DNA of 64,000 nucleotides from Parietaria judaica. Its lineage: Eukaryota; Streptophyta; Magnoliopsida; Rosales; Urticaceae. Of the stretch, positions 23,130 through 34,166 are shown piece by piece. A program made the translations under genes and the position numbers. The notes under the pieces are model-generated. The model made no database searches and was not told the DNA's origin. It saw only the letters and a program-made list of their open reading frames with translations. Each line of letters begins with the position of its first letter. Within the stretch, counting starts at the first letter, position 1. The stretch lies in assembly GCA_954871525.1 (NCBI GenBank), contig OX940861.1, positions 38,577,201-38,641,200 of the forward strand, in the 5' to 3' direction.

Positions 23130-23450
23130 AGAGCTTCGGAAGGTTGAAGGTGCGTTGCTTAAGTGGTCGTGTAGACCGACTCGCGAGGTGGACAGAGCTT
23201 CGGCAAGCCAAAGGTGTTCCACCCTAACCGTCTAGGGGACCGACTATCGATGTGGGCAGAGCTTCGCTAATGCAAAGTTGTGGTGCTTAAGTGGTCGTGA
23301 AGACCGACTCGCGAGGTGGACAATAATTTGGCAAGCCAAAGGTGTTCCGCCTTAACCGTCTAGGGGACCGGCTATCGATGTGGGCAGAGCTCCGCTAATG
23401 CGAAGGTGCGGTGCCTATTCGTCGTGGGGACCGATTGGCGAGGTGGGAGA
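23130..23450. repeat. 64-bp tandem repeat with 128-bp higher-order period
   Basis: Units start AGAGCTTCG at 23130, 23194, 23258, 23322 (AATAATTTGG variant) and 23385, an almost exact 64-bp spacing. Two types alternate: one with GCTTAAGTGGTCGT and GACCGACTCGCGAGGTGG, the other with AAGCCAAAGGTGTTCC and CCGTCTAGGGGACCG. The array therefore has a dimeric 128-bp order. Confidence 0.8.
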
Positions 23451-23631
23451 GCTTCTCTATGAAGAAGATCACCACCTTTGCTTCCAGTATGGACAGAGCT
23501 TCGGCGGGGTGAAGTTGCCTCAAATTGCGCAAGGATGAACCGAGTAAGTAAGAATCGAAGAACGTCCCCCGTTCCTTTATCTTATTCTTGAAAAGAATTA
23601 GACTAGGTTAGGTTAAGATCTATGGAAACTT

Positions 23632-23675
23632 CCTTCCTTCCTTCTTCCTTCCTTTCTTTCTTTCTTCCTTTCTAG
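23632..23675. repeat. CTTC/CTTT simple repeat
   Basis: A pyrimidine run of CCTT and CTTT units (about 23632-23675) in the transcribed part of the solo LTR; purine-rich on the minus strand. Confidence 0.7.
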
Positions 23676-24179
23676 AGAGAATTTTCCATAATAAGAGTAA
23701 CGGAGGTAAAGGCTCTTTTTAGGTGAGGAGAGATTTTAGTATGGTGGTGGTAGGAGAAGATGAAGGTTTTGCTAAGATCTAGAGAGATTTTAGCATAGTA
23801 ATGGTAAGTTGGAGTGAAGATGTGATTTATGGAGAATGAGGGTGTATTTATAGACTTTAGGAAGGCTTTGAGGGTAGGATAGTCTTTTTAAAGGTAAAGA
23901 CATCCCATTGGGGTAAAAGGGTCCATATGTAAAGGCATATGGTGTCTTTTCAATGTGGGAGAGTGTTTGAGGGGTAGTTTGGGGGTTAATGAGAAGTTTG
24001 GAGGTGATTCATGTGAGTAAGACTCACTTTGAGGGTATTTGTGTCATTTGTGAGGGTGTAGACATCCTCACATGGTAAAACATGTGTTTGGGGGTATAAG
24101 GGACATTTCGAGGGTGTCCCTTATCTTCCTTGAAGGCTAAGGAGGTGTTTGGAGGAGTTTGGAACGAGGGGTATGCTTC

Positions 24180-24925
24180 TTGAGCCGCGGTTTCCTGCGG
24201 CTGGTAGGCTCGAGCCGCAGTTTCTGGTGGCTCGGTGGGATTCAGCCGCAGTTTCTGATGGTTGGGAAGCTTTCAACCGCAGTTTCTCTTGGCAGGGCAG
24301 GATTCAGCCGCAGCTTCCTGAGGCAGGGTAGCTTCCAGCCGCAGTTTCTGGTGGCAGGGAAGCTTTCAACCGCAGTTTTTGGTGGTAGGGAAGCTTCAGG
24401 TGTCGTGGGTGGTCTTCAGGTGCCGCGGAATGTAGTTGAAGCCACGAGGATGTGGTTGGAGCCACGGGTTCCTGTGGCAGATGCGGATGGAGCCACATGT
24501 TTCAGGTGCCGTGGGTGGTCCTCAGGTACTGCTAGTGGCCTTCGGGTGCCGCGGGTGGCCTTCGGATGCTGTTGGTGGCCTTCGGGTGCCGCGGGTGGCC
24601 TTCGGATGCTGTTGGTGGCCTTCGGGTGCCGCGGGTGGCCTTCGGAGCACAAGAACGTGGTTGGAGCCACAAGTTCCTGTGGCATATGCGGCTAGAGCCA
24701 CAGGTTTCAGGTACCGTGGGTTGTCCCCAGGTACTGCTGGTGGCCTTCGGGTGCCGCAGGTGGCCTTTCGGGTGCCGCGGGTGAACTTACAAGGGTTCTT
24801 GTTGCAGATGCGGTTGGGATCACAGGGTTCAGGTGGCAGGGTAGTTTACAGCCGTAGTTTCTGGTGGCTGGGAAGCTTTCAGCCGCAGTTTTTGGTGGCA
24901 GGGTAGCTTCAGCCGCAGCTCCCTG
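24180..24925. repeat. 30-42 bp tandem repeats in the solo LTR
   Basis: Two interleaved types. CAGCCGCAGTTTCTGGTGGC-like units recur every 30-34 bp from about 24183 to 24400 and again near 24850-24920. Between them GGTGCCGCGGGTGGCCTTCG units recur at about 42-bp doublets (24545-24640). They open long false frames in all directions. Confidence 0.75.
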
Positions 24926-25102
24926 GGGCAGGGATGTTTGAGAACTTTAGTATATGGCTTGTGCGGCCTTTTCCCGGTGTCTGATCGCCGCTCCGCGTGG
25001 TTGCTGAGTGTTTCCTTTAGGCTTGATAATGCACTTTTAAAGGGCTTTTGAGCTGTTAGGGGTCAACTTTTTTCATGACCAAAAATCACCAACAACAAAT
25101 TT

Positions 25103-25455
25103 AATTAATAAATTGTAGAGTTATGTGGTTTTCTACAATTTTATGCCGGGCAATTTACTTGAGGATAATTTAAAGTTTATTGTAAAAAGCCAATTGAATG
25201 TATATTTTTAAACCAATGTCTTCGGCTTACCCATGACGTGTCCCGAACATTGCATGTGCTCACAAAAAAAATAAAAATAAAAATGTATCAAACAGGTGAT
25301 GGACATGGGTTGTCGCGGGCAACTTAAGGCTAACATGTTGGAACTTCGAATTGAGATAGCGGAATTCCTTAAAAATAATGCTATTAGTACTTACTATTTA
25401 CTACAAGGTTTTGTAAGAAACATATGGATAAAGGTTTATAATATAAATATATATG
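25103..25455. other. AT-rich spacer
   Basis: Between the solo LTR and the long-TIR element. No gene, terminus or repeat was recognised; a 63-codon frame at 25296-25487 runs across the next element boundary and is not credible. Confidence 0.4.
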
Positions 25456-26278
25456 GGTTAATTACGGCAAAAATACCAAAATTCTAGTCAACGTTCCTCA
25501 TGTGTACCCAACCTTTAAAAGTGACGACAAAAGTACTCAAACTGCATTGATCGTGACATTTGCACAAAAACATTAACTTTTCCGTTAAAGTCCACCACAT
25601 GGCCGTTAACAGAAAAAATACCCAAACTTTTTTCATTTTATTTTTTGAAGAAAAAAAATTATTTTTCTATTTTTTTTAAATGTAATTTTTAATTTTTTTA
25701 TTTATATTTTTTGAAAAAAATAATAATATTTTTTCTTTACTTGATTAGTGATAATTACTTGAATTCCAAAAACATGAAATAACACAAAGGTTAGTCAAAA
25801 CATCAATTTGATTTCTTAATGTGCTTGCAACTTTGTATAAGCTAAATTTGCTTATAAAAACCTTATTATTGTGAGTTTTATAGCTATCTTACCACTTGAA
25901 TGTGGGCTTCGGCCTTGGGCCTTGCGTTCTGAAGTTATACGGGTCCGAGCCTCTAAAGTGGGTTTATGGGTTTTGACTTCGCAAGCAGGCTTTGACTTTA
26001 TTATATAAGGCCCATATTTTATATAATCCGAAAAAATGCATAACACATAGCATTGCACAAAAGTTGATCATGATATCAATTATCAATTCTCTTATTAATT
26101 TACAGATTTTAAATTTTCTCTCTATGTCGTAATTAACCCTATAATATTATATATATATATATATATGTGTATAATATAAATGTGTGCATATCCATATTGT
26201 CATATGAAAATCATGATCTTATCATACATTTTTTCATATTTTCATAGACTATTTATTATGATTCATTAAAGTTCAAAA

Positions 26279-26279
<1 letters not shown>

Positions 26280-26365
<86 letters not shown>
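26280..26365. repeat. (TAA)n microsatellite
   Basis: An uninterrupted run of about 29 AAT/TAA units. The minus strand reads as a poly-leucine frame, which is an artefact. Confidence 0.95.
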
Positions 26366-26391
26366 GTAGGAAAACTTCACATATCTTTAAA

Positions 26392-26862
26392 AGGGTTAAT
26401 GATGGCAAAAATACCCAAAGTTTAGTCAAAGAACCCCTCGTGTACCCAAAGTTTAAAAGTAGTGGCAAAAATACCCAAAGTCACATTTGTGGAGTTGACC
26501 ACTCCATTCTCGTAACGCCGTTAACTTACCTGTTAATTCTGGCCACGTGGACAAATCTGTTTTGTTAAGTGTAATCATTAGGGGTTCAATTAGTTGTGTT
26601 AAATAGTATTAATTAGGGGTTTAATTCCTTGTTTTTTCGTAAACGAGGCTGATGTGGGCTCATTCACGTGGCAAAAATTATTATGTCAGCAACCCACGTT
26701 TGTCCACGTGGCCAGAGTTAACGGGTAAGTTAACGTCGTTACGAAAATGGAGTGGTCAACTCCCCAAATGCGACTTTGGATATTTTTGCCACCACTTTTA
26801 AACTTTGGGTACACGAGGGGTTCTTTGACCAAACTTTGGGTATTTTCGCCGTCATTAACCCT
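26392..26862. mobile_element. Nested MITE with about 125-bp TIRs
   Basis: Left arm starts AGGGTTAATGATGGCAAAAA and right arm ends with its near complement. The arms share CCCAAAGTTTAGTCAAAGAA, GTGTACCCAAAGTTTAAAAG and GAGTTGACCACTCC. The central 220 bp contains CCACGTGG and GTTAACGGG phrases and no coding. It belongs to the same terminal family as the outer element. Confidence 0.75.
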
Positions 26863-28067
26863 AAAGTTAATGAGTACTGATTAATAATAATTGTCTTAAA
26901 GGCCTTCCTTGGGATTCCATTAAAATTCATACCCTTAAATACCACCCGATAAGAAACATGAATAGTGCCGAAGAAAGGTATGAAACACAATGAAAACCCA
27001 CTTAAGGTCATTATCCAAAAAAGCCCTATTGATTATTGATAATATTTTTTTACCGGCACATATTCTTAAGCCACTTTTTTTGTTTTTTTTTTAATACAGA
27101 GACATTAATTGAGTATATTAATTCAATCTAAAACGGTCAATTTCCAATGAAAATGGTAATGGTGAAGATGTTAATACGGTTCATACTTAGAATTTGTAGC
27201 AATGTGAAGACATTAACTCGGTTAATTAACATCTCTAAAAGTATCCCCGATAAAAAAATAAGACATCAAAGTATGTTCTGACCAAAAAAAGACATAAAAT
27301 ATAAGTATTGGTCATAAATTGAGAATATATACGCTAAGAGTTTCACATATATATATATATATACATATTATATAATATTTATTTGAGATGTCATGCTATA
27401 TATTTAGATAGTCAAATGTAACTAAAATAATATGATTAGGTTTTTGTTTAAAGTTTGACTATCAACCTTAAATTAACTATGTAATTGTTTTATTCATGAT
27501 TAGGTTTAGTCGGCAAATTAGCTTCTCCAAGCAAATTAATATAGAATTGATAATTGATATCATGATCGACTTTTGTGTAATGCTATGTTTAAAATTGAAG
27601 TGGTAAGTTAACTATAAAACTCATAATAATAAAAATTTTATCAACAAATATAGCTTATACAAGCACATTAAGAAATCAATTGATGTTTTTACTAACTTTT
27701 TTATTATTCCATGTATTTGTAATTCAAGTAATTATTACTAATCAAGTAAAGAATAAAAATTTAAGTTAAAAAATTAAAAATTAATTTTTTTCAAAAAATA
27801 AAATAAAAAAGTTTGTGTATTTTTGCCGTTAACAGCCACATGGCGGATGTTAACGGAAAAGTTAACATTTTTGTGCAAATGTCACAGTCAACGCAGTTTG
27901 AGTACTTTTGCCGTCAGTTTTAAAGGTTGGGTACACAAGAGGCACGTTGACGAGAGTTTGAGAATTTTTTTTGCCGTAATTAACCATATATATATTGTAC
28001 ACAATTAGACTCAGGTAATCCTAACCATTCTAGTATATTAATCATATACTTAAACAGGAAATGGAAT

Positions 28068-28276
28068 CAGGGGCGGACCCAGAGGTATTTGGGGGTGGCT
28101 CTTGTCACCCCCAACCTTTTCTCATTTAGTTTTTTTTTTTATGATAATAAATTTTTATACTAAATATATTAGCAAGAGCCACCCCTAGGATAAGCGAGCA
28201 AAGTACAGCTCTCCGGCCCTCGATTTGTTCTATTTATACTTTGTCACCCCCGAATTGAATTCCTGGGTCCGCCCCT
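28068..28276. mobile_element. hAT MITE, CAGGGGCGGACCCAG family
   Basis: Perfect 15-bp terminal inverted repeats CAGGGGCGGACCCAG / CTGGGTCCGCCCCTG, 209 bp long, flanked by AATGGAAT and ATTGGAAT (8 bp, one mismatch). Contains GGTGGCTCTTGTCACCCCC-like palindromic DNA. A second member begins at 63656. Confidence 0.88.
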
Positions 28277-29210
28277 GATTGGAATATTCTTTTGATGGTT
28301 GTCTATTCAAATGTAGTTGTGCTGAGGAGTTTTCATTGGCCGCTACGGTACCCATCGATGCCGCTTCTAGAGCGTCGATTGCTCTGTTGCGGTACAAGGA
28401 CATTTTTCAATAAGTATTTAATATTGATTAAGAATAGGAATATTTGAGTACGTCAATGATATTTTTATACGTTTTCTTTTTTTTTTACATGGGTTAAGTT
28501 TGCATTTGATGGCGTTAAGGCTGAAATTGCACAAGGTTGTCACGAGCACATTCTACCAGTGGCAGATCTAGAATTTTCCAGGATGTGATAAAAACATGCA
28601 AGCTAGAGGAGAAATCAGCCTAGACAATAAGAATGTGTCCGAGATTGAGACAATATCTTTCCAGATAGGCGCGAGTTCATGTGCGCTTGAGAGGAAGGTA
28701 TGCTAGAGCACCTGAGATGTTGGAAATGGCCGGCGCCAAACCCGGATGCTAGCCTGCCTGCCTGCCAGGCATGCTATACAGCATATGATATATCATATGC
28801 TCTTGGCACATATCTATCGTTTTAAATCCTTTGTTTACTCGACAAGATGACATGGAAGACCGTCTGTGGGGAAAATGTTAGGTTGAACTTCAAATTACAT
28901 GACATTTTTCGCTCGACATATTTTTACGAGGGGAATCGGTTTTTCGCAAGATAAAATGACGGATAAATAAAGATTGACATATCAGAATTTTTCATGCTTC
29001 AACTTGTTAACCAGGTAGTTACTATGTGGAGATTTTACTATGATCTTTGTAAAGAGAGATACTATAAAATGATCTCCAATCTAAATTGTGGCAGTCATAA
29101 TAAAAGCAGTTGGGTCACGACTTTAAAGACTATTAGCCTTTCCTCAAAGATACTCCATTCAAAGAGGCAAAGGCGGAACTGTAGGTTAGGGTGATGGGGT
29201 TAGAACTGAA
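28277..29210. other. Spacer with coding-like scraps
   Basis: Plus-strand stretches such as AEEFSLAATVPIDAASRAS (about 28322-28411) and KFAFDGVKAEIAQGCHEHIL (about 28498-28560) have coding-like composition but stop soon after, and I recognise no family. A hAT-like start CAGTGGCAGATCTAG lies at about 28558. A 22-bp palindrome lies at 28780-28801. No gene is supported. Confidence 0.3.
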
Positions 29211-29954
29211 ACCGGATATTCACGATGTTGGGAACATTGTCACGACAAGTATATCAACACACAGTAAAATCGCGTAGATTACCAAACACGCGTATAAAGT
29301 AAAAGACAAGTGAACATGCGATATTTGGTAACGCAATTCGCGAACCTCTCGTGGGAAGCTACTCTGCGGGGCACTGACCCAGATAGTTTATTCCACTGGA
29401 AAAAATTCAAAAAAATGTTACACGGTTATACAGGATACTTATTTGAGTTTCACATGGGAATAGACAACTATTCCTTAAGACCGGCGCAACTGGTGATCCA
29501 ACTCCAGGGAAAAAGCGTGCACTCCTATTCGGAAACAGCTTTGGATGCATCAACTGTCCACAGCCCGTTGTCACTCCACGAATGAGATCACAAGACCCTC
29601 CAGCTTCCTCCGAGCTATTCCTATAGGAAACGGCCTTGGATGCTACAACTGTCGAACAATCTGTCGTCATTTCTTGAATGAGATCGCAAGACCCTCAAGC
29701 TTCCTTTGAGCAGATTTTTACATTTTCACGTGCTCGTTGATAACCACAACCAGCAAAGGTTATATAACCGGTCAAACTGGCTTCCAAGTAAGGCAATAAA
29801 GGCTCCACGATCTTGGGTGATTAAAGGGATGATTGACAATCTTCAATCACAGCTATTCAAGGGGCTAATGCTGCAAACCACTCATTGATTATGCAGATAC
29901 ATGATGAAGATCGTGGTTATGACTCAAAAGATCTTGGACATTAACTCTGATGAA
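29211..29954. mobile_element. Old retroelement-like sequence with 96-bp tandem duplication
   Basis: Moderate-GC sequence interrupted by the downstream solo LTR. At 29530-29712 a unit occurs twice: GGAAACAGCTTTGGATGCAT...GAATGAGATCACAAGACCCT and GGAAACGGCCTTGGATGCT...GAATGAGATCGCAAGACCCT, about 96 bp apart. Frames on both strands are open but contain no retroviral domain I recognise. Confidence 0.35.
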
Positions 29955-31292
29955 GATCATGTTGGACATGTGTCCTTAAACAAGCTGTCTTTTCCCTAAT
30001 TGTAAAAGATTTTGACCAAAGTCATTGAATAAAAGATATTACTTATTACGTTAATCTTATTATAGTTTCTGGTAGAGTAAAATATAATGTTTGTTCCATA
30101 GTTCATAAATGATGCAATTATGTTATTATTATCACAACCGAGCCAATGTGAGGAAGAATTAATAATCATAATAAATGAACTTAAAATGTCCGTAATCTGA
30201 TTAACTGGGTGGGAGCCCATTAATCGTATAAGTCATTAATGTGACTAAGTGATAATCCTATTCTAGATTAAGTGTGTGTGTCACACTCACTAGAAGTGCA
30301 TTAAGTATGAAGCGGCTTCATACTGGATTGGACCTGACTTAAACTCCGGAAGTTGTTATAGAAGACCGTCACTGACAACTTAGAGTTGAGTCACTAGTAG
30401 AAGATCAAATGGATATTCGATCTAAGTCCTGAGTGACCTCGAGCCTAGATTGTTGACTTGATTGTTCTTTGATATAACTGTTAAAGAACACATTTACTGT
30501 CGTTCCCAATGCTGTTATTTTGGGAACATGATAGTCAACAGATAAGGGTAGCTTGGTCATAGACACGGACATCAAATATCTATCTTTAGAGTCAAGATGA
30601 TTCCCTTGATTGTTAGTGGTGAGAAGTGAGAGGTAACCGTGCGCAACTTATGAATCGAAACCATAAGTGGGTTACTCACAATATTACTAACTGAGTTGAA
30701 TATGAAAATACAAAGAGAGGCAAAACGGTAAAAACCACCTGCTCGTGTGTAGATCATCAAGTGAAAGATCAATAACCCGAATTTGATTGTATCAATGGAC
30801 ACCTTTTTATAAAGGGAATTTCTAGCAGTTCGTTAGAGTCCCCAAGATAGCTCCGTAACGGATGATACGTACGTGATTTAAACATCCAGTATGTTTTATC
30901 ATTTGTCAGGATTCATAAAGCTAGAGTCTGTGTCAGATTTAGAAGTTTTATTTTTAACGTGGCAAAAGTACCAAAGTTTGGTGCTGGAAATTTAACTGAT
31001 AAAAAGAAAGTTGAATTTAGATTTTTCATAAACATAAAAGTTGTTGGAAATTAAATTCTAAGAGACTTTACTTTTGGAACCGAGTCATTTCGACGTACGG
31101 TTTGTGATTTAGAGAATTTCCATGTTTACGATCGTTTTCGTAAATATGTGAAATTTAATCACATGTCACGAATTTAAATGGTGGTGTTGCACCACGACAT
31201 TTAATGTGTGATATTAAGATCAGAGGTTAATAATATAATTTAATTATTTGGATTTAATTATTAATGTTCTCATTAATAATTAATTAATAATT

Positions 31293-34166
31293 TGTAACGC
31301 CCCTATATGGGGGTTAGTAGAATAAGACAAAAACAATGACTTTTCAAACTTCGACCGGTCAATGACACCTCATCATTCAAACGATACCGTTGAATAGTCA
31401 ACGTCCACGTCAACAAACACATAAGTTTTTCATATGGGACTTAAAAGGACAATACAACATCAACGACCACAGTTTATACTACGGGTGAGCATGGGTTGGG
31501 TTGGGCCGCCCCGATGCTTTTTATGGACCCGACCCGCTCACATCATGTTACCAAAAATAATCCCGATCCGACCCAAAAAAATTCAATGCCTGAACCAAAC
31601 CGACCCAATAAAAATCGGGTTGGATTGGTTTGGACCGTCGGGCCCGAATAATTTAAATTTAACTTTATATTATAATAAATAATATGAATAATATGTATCA
31701 ATTTAACTCAAAGTTCAATGAAAAATACCCCAAACAAATTTAATCAAACAAACTTACATCAAACAAATTCTATTAATATTTGAACTAAGTAAATTCAAGC
31801 ATAGTCAAGCAGAAAAACTACTAACTTACTGCTCATTTTCAAACATCAAACATGTTTAAACTCATTTCCAAGCATATTCAAACAAATTTACTACTCATTT
31901 TCAAACATGCTTAAATAAATTCTAGCATATCAAAATAATAATAAATTACTACTAACTCGATTTGAAATAAAAACTAAGAGTAGTGTTTGACATTGAAAAT
32001 GAGATACTGAACGGTCCTTTAATGTATAAAATTGAGAATGATAAATTTTAAAAGATTAAAGATTGTACTACTTGAATAAAAATTAATATGAAATATATAT
32101 TAATTACATTGGTCGGGTCGGAGACCTCGACCCGACCCAAGGTTTTGGCCCCGACCCCGACCCGAATAATAGTCGGGTCCAGCCCGATCCGACCCAATTT
32201 TGAGCGGGTTAGATTGGGTGGGTTAGTTTAGGGTCGGGTCTCTAACGGGTTGGGTTGGGCCATCGGGTTGGGTCTAAAATGCTCACCCCTAGTTTATACA
32301 ACACCATAAAATGACAAATACAAAGTACCACCATCATATATATCCTTCATTTAATCCATTACATGTCCGAAATAAAAGATCAACACAAAACACGGAATTC
32401 ACCTCGCCGAACGCTAAAGATACGGATAGGAAAAATCAACACATGGACCTCCCGAATCAAACTACTCCTCGTCCGGAGTCTGACACTGAACACCACCTAT
32501 AACTGAGAAGGAGAAAAAATTATATATGGAAGGGGTGAGCTCCACGTGCTCAGTAGGAAAATTATTACCAATTCTCTTTACCAAACCATTGTTAGTCAAA
32601 TTTCAATTAAATAAACTAAATGTCAACATAAACCATTTAATAAACATTCTCATCATTCTAACACTTTCAACAATAAAATAAATAAATAAATATTCTCCAC
32701 AAAAGTCAAATCATGCCGAGTCAGCTTGCACCTTTACTCCAATATCTCTAACCGTAACTAGTCCTCGACTCGGGATCCTAATCACCACCAAAGACGGCCA
32801 GTTCGCCATGGGTCAAAATGTTGACTTTTGGGTCACCAATCATATCCATATCCATAACCATATCCGGCCTACTGCGCAGTAGCCAGCTGCTCCTCAGCAG
32901 CTCTAATCACATCATCCATCCGAAGCGCGTACCATATCACAATACTCATTATCTGCCCGAAGCGGGAACCATATCAACACACGTCATCCCGACGTAACCA
33001 TAAACATAAATATAACAAGCATCAAACCGATGTAACCATACCTGGTAGCCAGCATCGCTATCCAGCAACGATAATCATAACATTAATTTTATTAATTAAC
33101 AAATAATTCATTAAATCCAATATTAACCTATCCGGTTCAATCTTCATTAAAGCGTTGGTTTCTACGTTCATTTCAAAGAGCGAGAAAAGGTAACAGCCAC
33201 TACCTCAAATCGTGGAAACTTTATCGATCGACTAACTAGTCAAATATGTGGGTTCGTCTTGGCCCTGAGATCGATGATTAGAGACTTCGGGATCCGTTGA
33301 ACTATTCAAAACGGGTGGTTCGGGCAGCACGGTCTTCGAGGCGACCACGGGACGACTATCCGCGCTAACTATAACACCGATACCATCCATAAGTTAAATG
33401 TCACTAAGATTGGAATTGAAATCTTCAATTGAAAACCCGATGCGCTGAAATTTAACCCGGGCCGAATTCCCGTCTGGCACGCAAAACGAGACAACAAAAC
33501 GGGCATCAATACGACAATTTAAGATTTCTCCTAGCTTAATTCGACTGTTCTAAACGCAATGGCAAAGTCAATTTCATCAATCAAGACCTAGAACATACCT
33601 AATTTGGTCATCTAAGATAAGAAACTAGGGCAAGGAAATTCGAGCTTACCGGGAGTCCGATGACAATTCCGATCGAGGGCTTTCTATCTCCTCGACGAGG
33701 GCTTCAAAACCCCTCAATTAATTTTGGGATCGGAAAATGACGACGGCGGCCGACGGCGACGATCGGCGGCGAGGTAGCACCACCAACAGACTCTAATAGG
33801 CTTCGTGAACATGATTCCGGTGTTAGATTTCTAAAAATCAAACCGAAATTAAAAAGATCTAGAGTTTTAAATCCGCATCTTTCAGCGAACACTCCGGTGA
33901 AACGCCACCACCTCCGGTCGACTTCCGCCTAGCAGTATGTTCACCTTCTCGAGGGCTTTCCAACGGTACCAAGATCTTGTCGATCGGAGCTCCGGTGACC
34001 GAGTTATCAAGCTTTGAACTTTTGTTGTGGGAGAAAGTTAGAGAAGAGAGAGAGACATAGAGAGAGAGAAAGGGAGGAAAGAAAAAAAAAGGGGGAGAAG
34101 AAAGGGTATTCGAACCCTTTACTGACATTATCTTCTTATATATATATAAATATATGGGGTTTTACA
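31293..34166. mobile_element. Nested solo LTR, TGTAACGCCCC...GGGGTTTTACA
   Basis: 2874 bp starting TGTAACGCCCC and ending GGGGTTTTACA, flanked by TAATT and TCATT (one mismatch). Such near-palindromic ends (TGTAAC...GTTACA type) are common in plant Gypsy LTRs. The interior includes a hAT element (31480-32291), cysteine-free GC-rich stretches near 33240-34010 and a GAGA-rich run near 34037-34110. A tRNA-like GGGTTCGAATACCC occurs on the minus strand near 34104. No polyprotein genes adjoin it. Confidence 0.6.
31480..32291. mobile_element. hAT element inside the nested LTR
   Basis: Begins TACGGGTGAGCAT and ends ATGCTCACCCCTA, flanked by exact 8-bp duplications GTTTATAC (31472-31479 and 32292-32299). 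The 812-bp interior has GACCCGACCC/GGGTCGGG-rich subterminal arms around an AT-rich core and no transposase. Its TAGGGGTG-type terminus is shared with the element in the F-box pseudogene. Confidence 0.88.

Larger units (their letters stand above)
22266..25097 (-). mobile_element. Solo LTR, 2832 bp, with internal tandem repeats
   Basis: Starts TGTTGTCCGCG and ends CACCAACAACA on the plus strand, flanked by exact 5-bp duplications AATTT (22261-22265 and 25098-25102). No primer site, polypurine tract or polyprotein lies beside it, so it is a solo LTR left by recombination. A minus-sense TATA box (CTATAAATACA, about 23846-23856) indicates transcription towards lower coordinates. The LTR is unusually long and GC-rich and contains three separate tandem-repeat blocks annotated below. 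Frames through 24149-24906 come from those repeats and are not genes. Confidence 0.85.
25456..27985. mobile_element. Long-TIR (Mutator-like) non-autonomous element
   Basis: Inverted arms of about 165 bp begin GGTTAATTACGGCAAAAA at 25456 and end in its complement at 27985. The arms share GTGTACCCAACCTTTAAAA, TTTGCACAAAAA and CGTTAAC phrases. Flanks ATATATATG and ATATATATA suggest a 9-bp duplication with one mismatch, although they sit in AT-rich DNA. The interior is non-coding and holds an LTR scrap (25888-26010), a TAA microsatellite and a nested related element (26392-26862). Confidence 0.7.

Noticed and set aside
24149..24906. Frames of 60-178 codons on both strands
   Set aside because: They are generated by the 30-42 bp tandem repeats of the solo LTR and change frame with repeat phase.
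22455..24925. CRISPR-like array
   Set aside because: Repeats are contiguous and degenerate, without unique spacers, and sit inside an LTR of a plant genome.
26256..26468. Poly-leucine frame
   Set aside because: It is a translation of the (TAA)n microsatellite.
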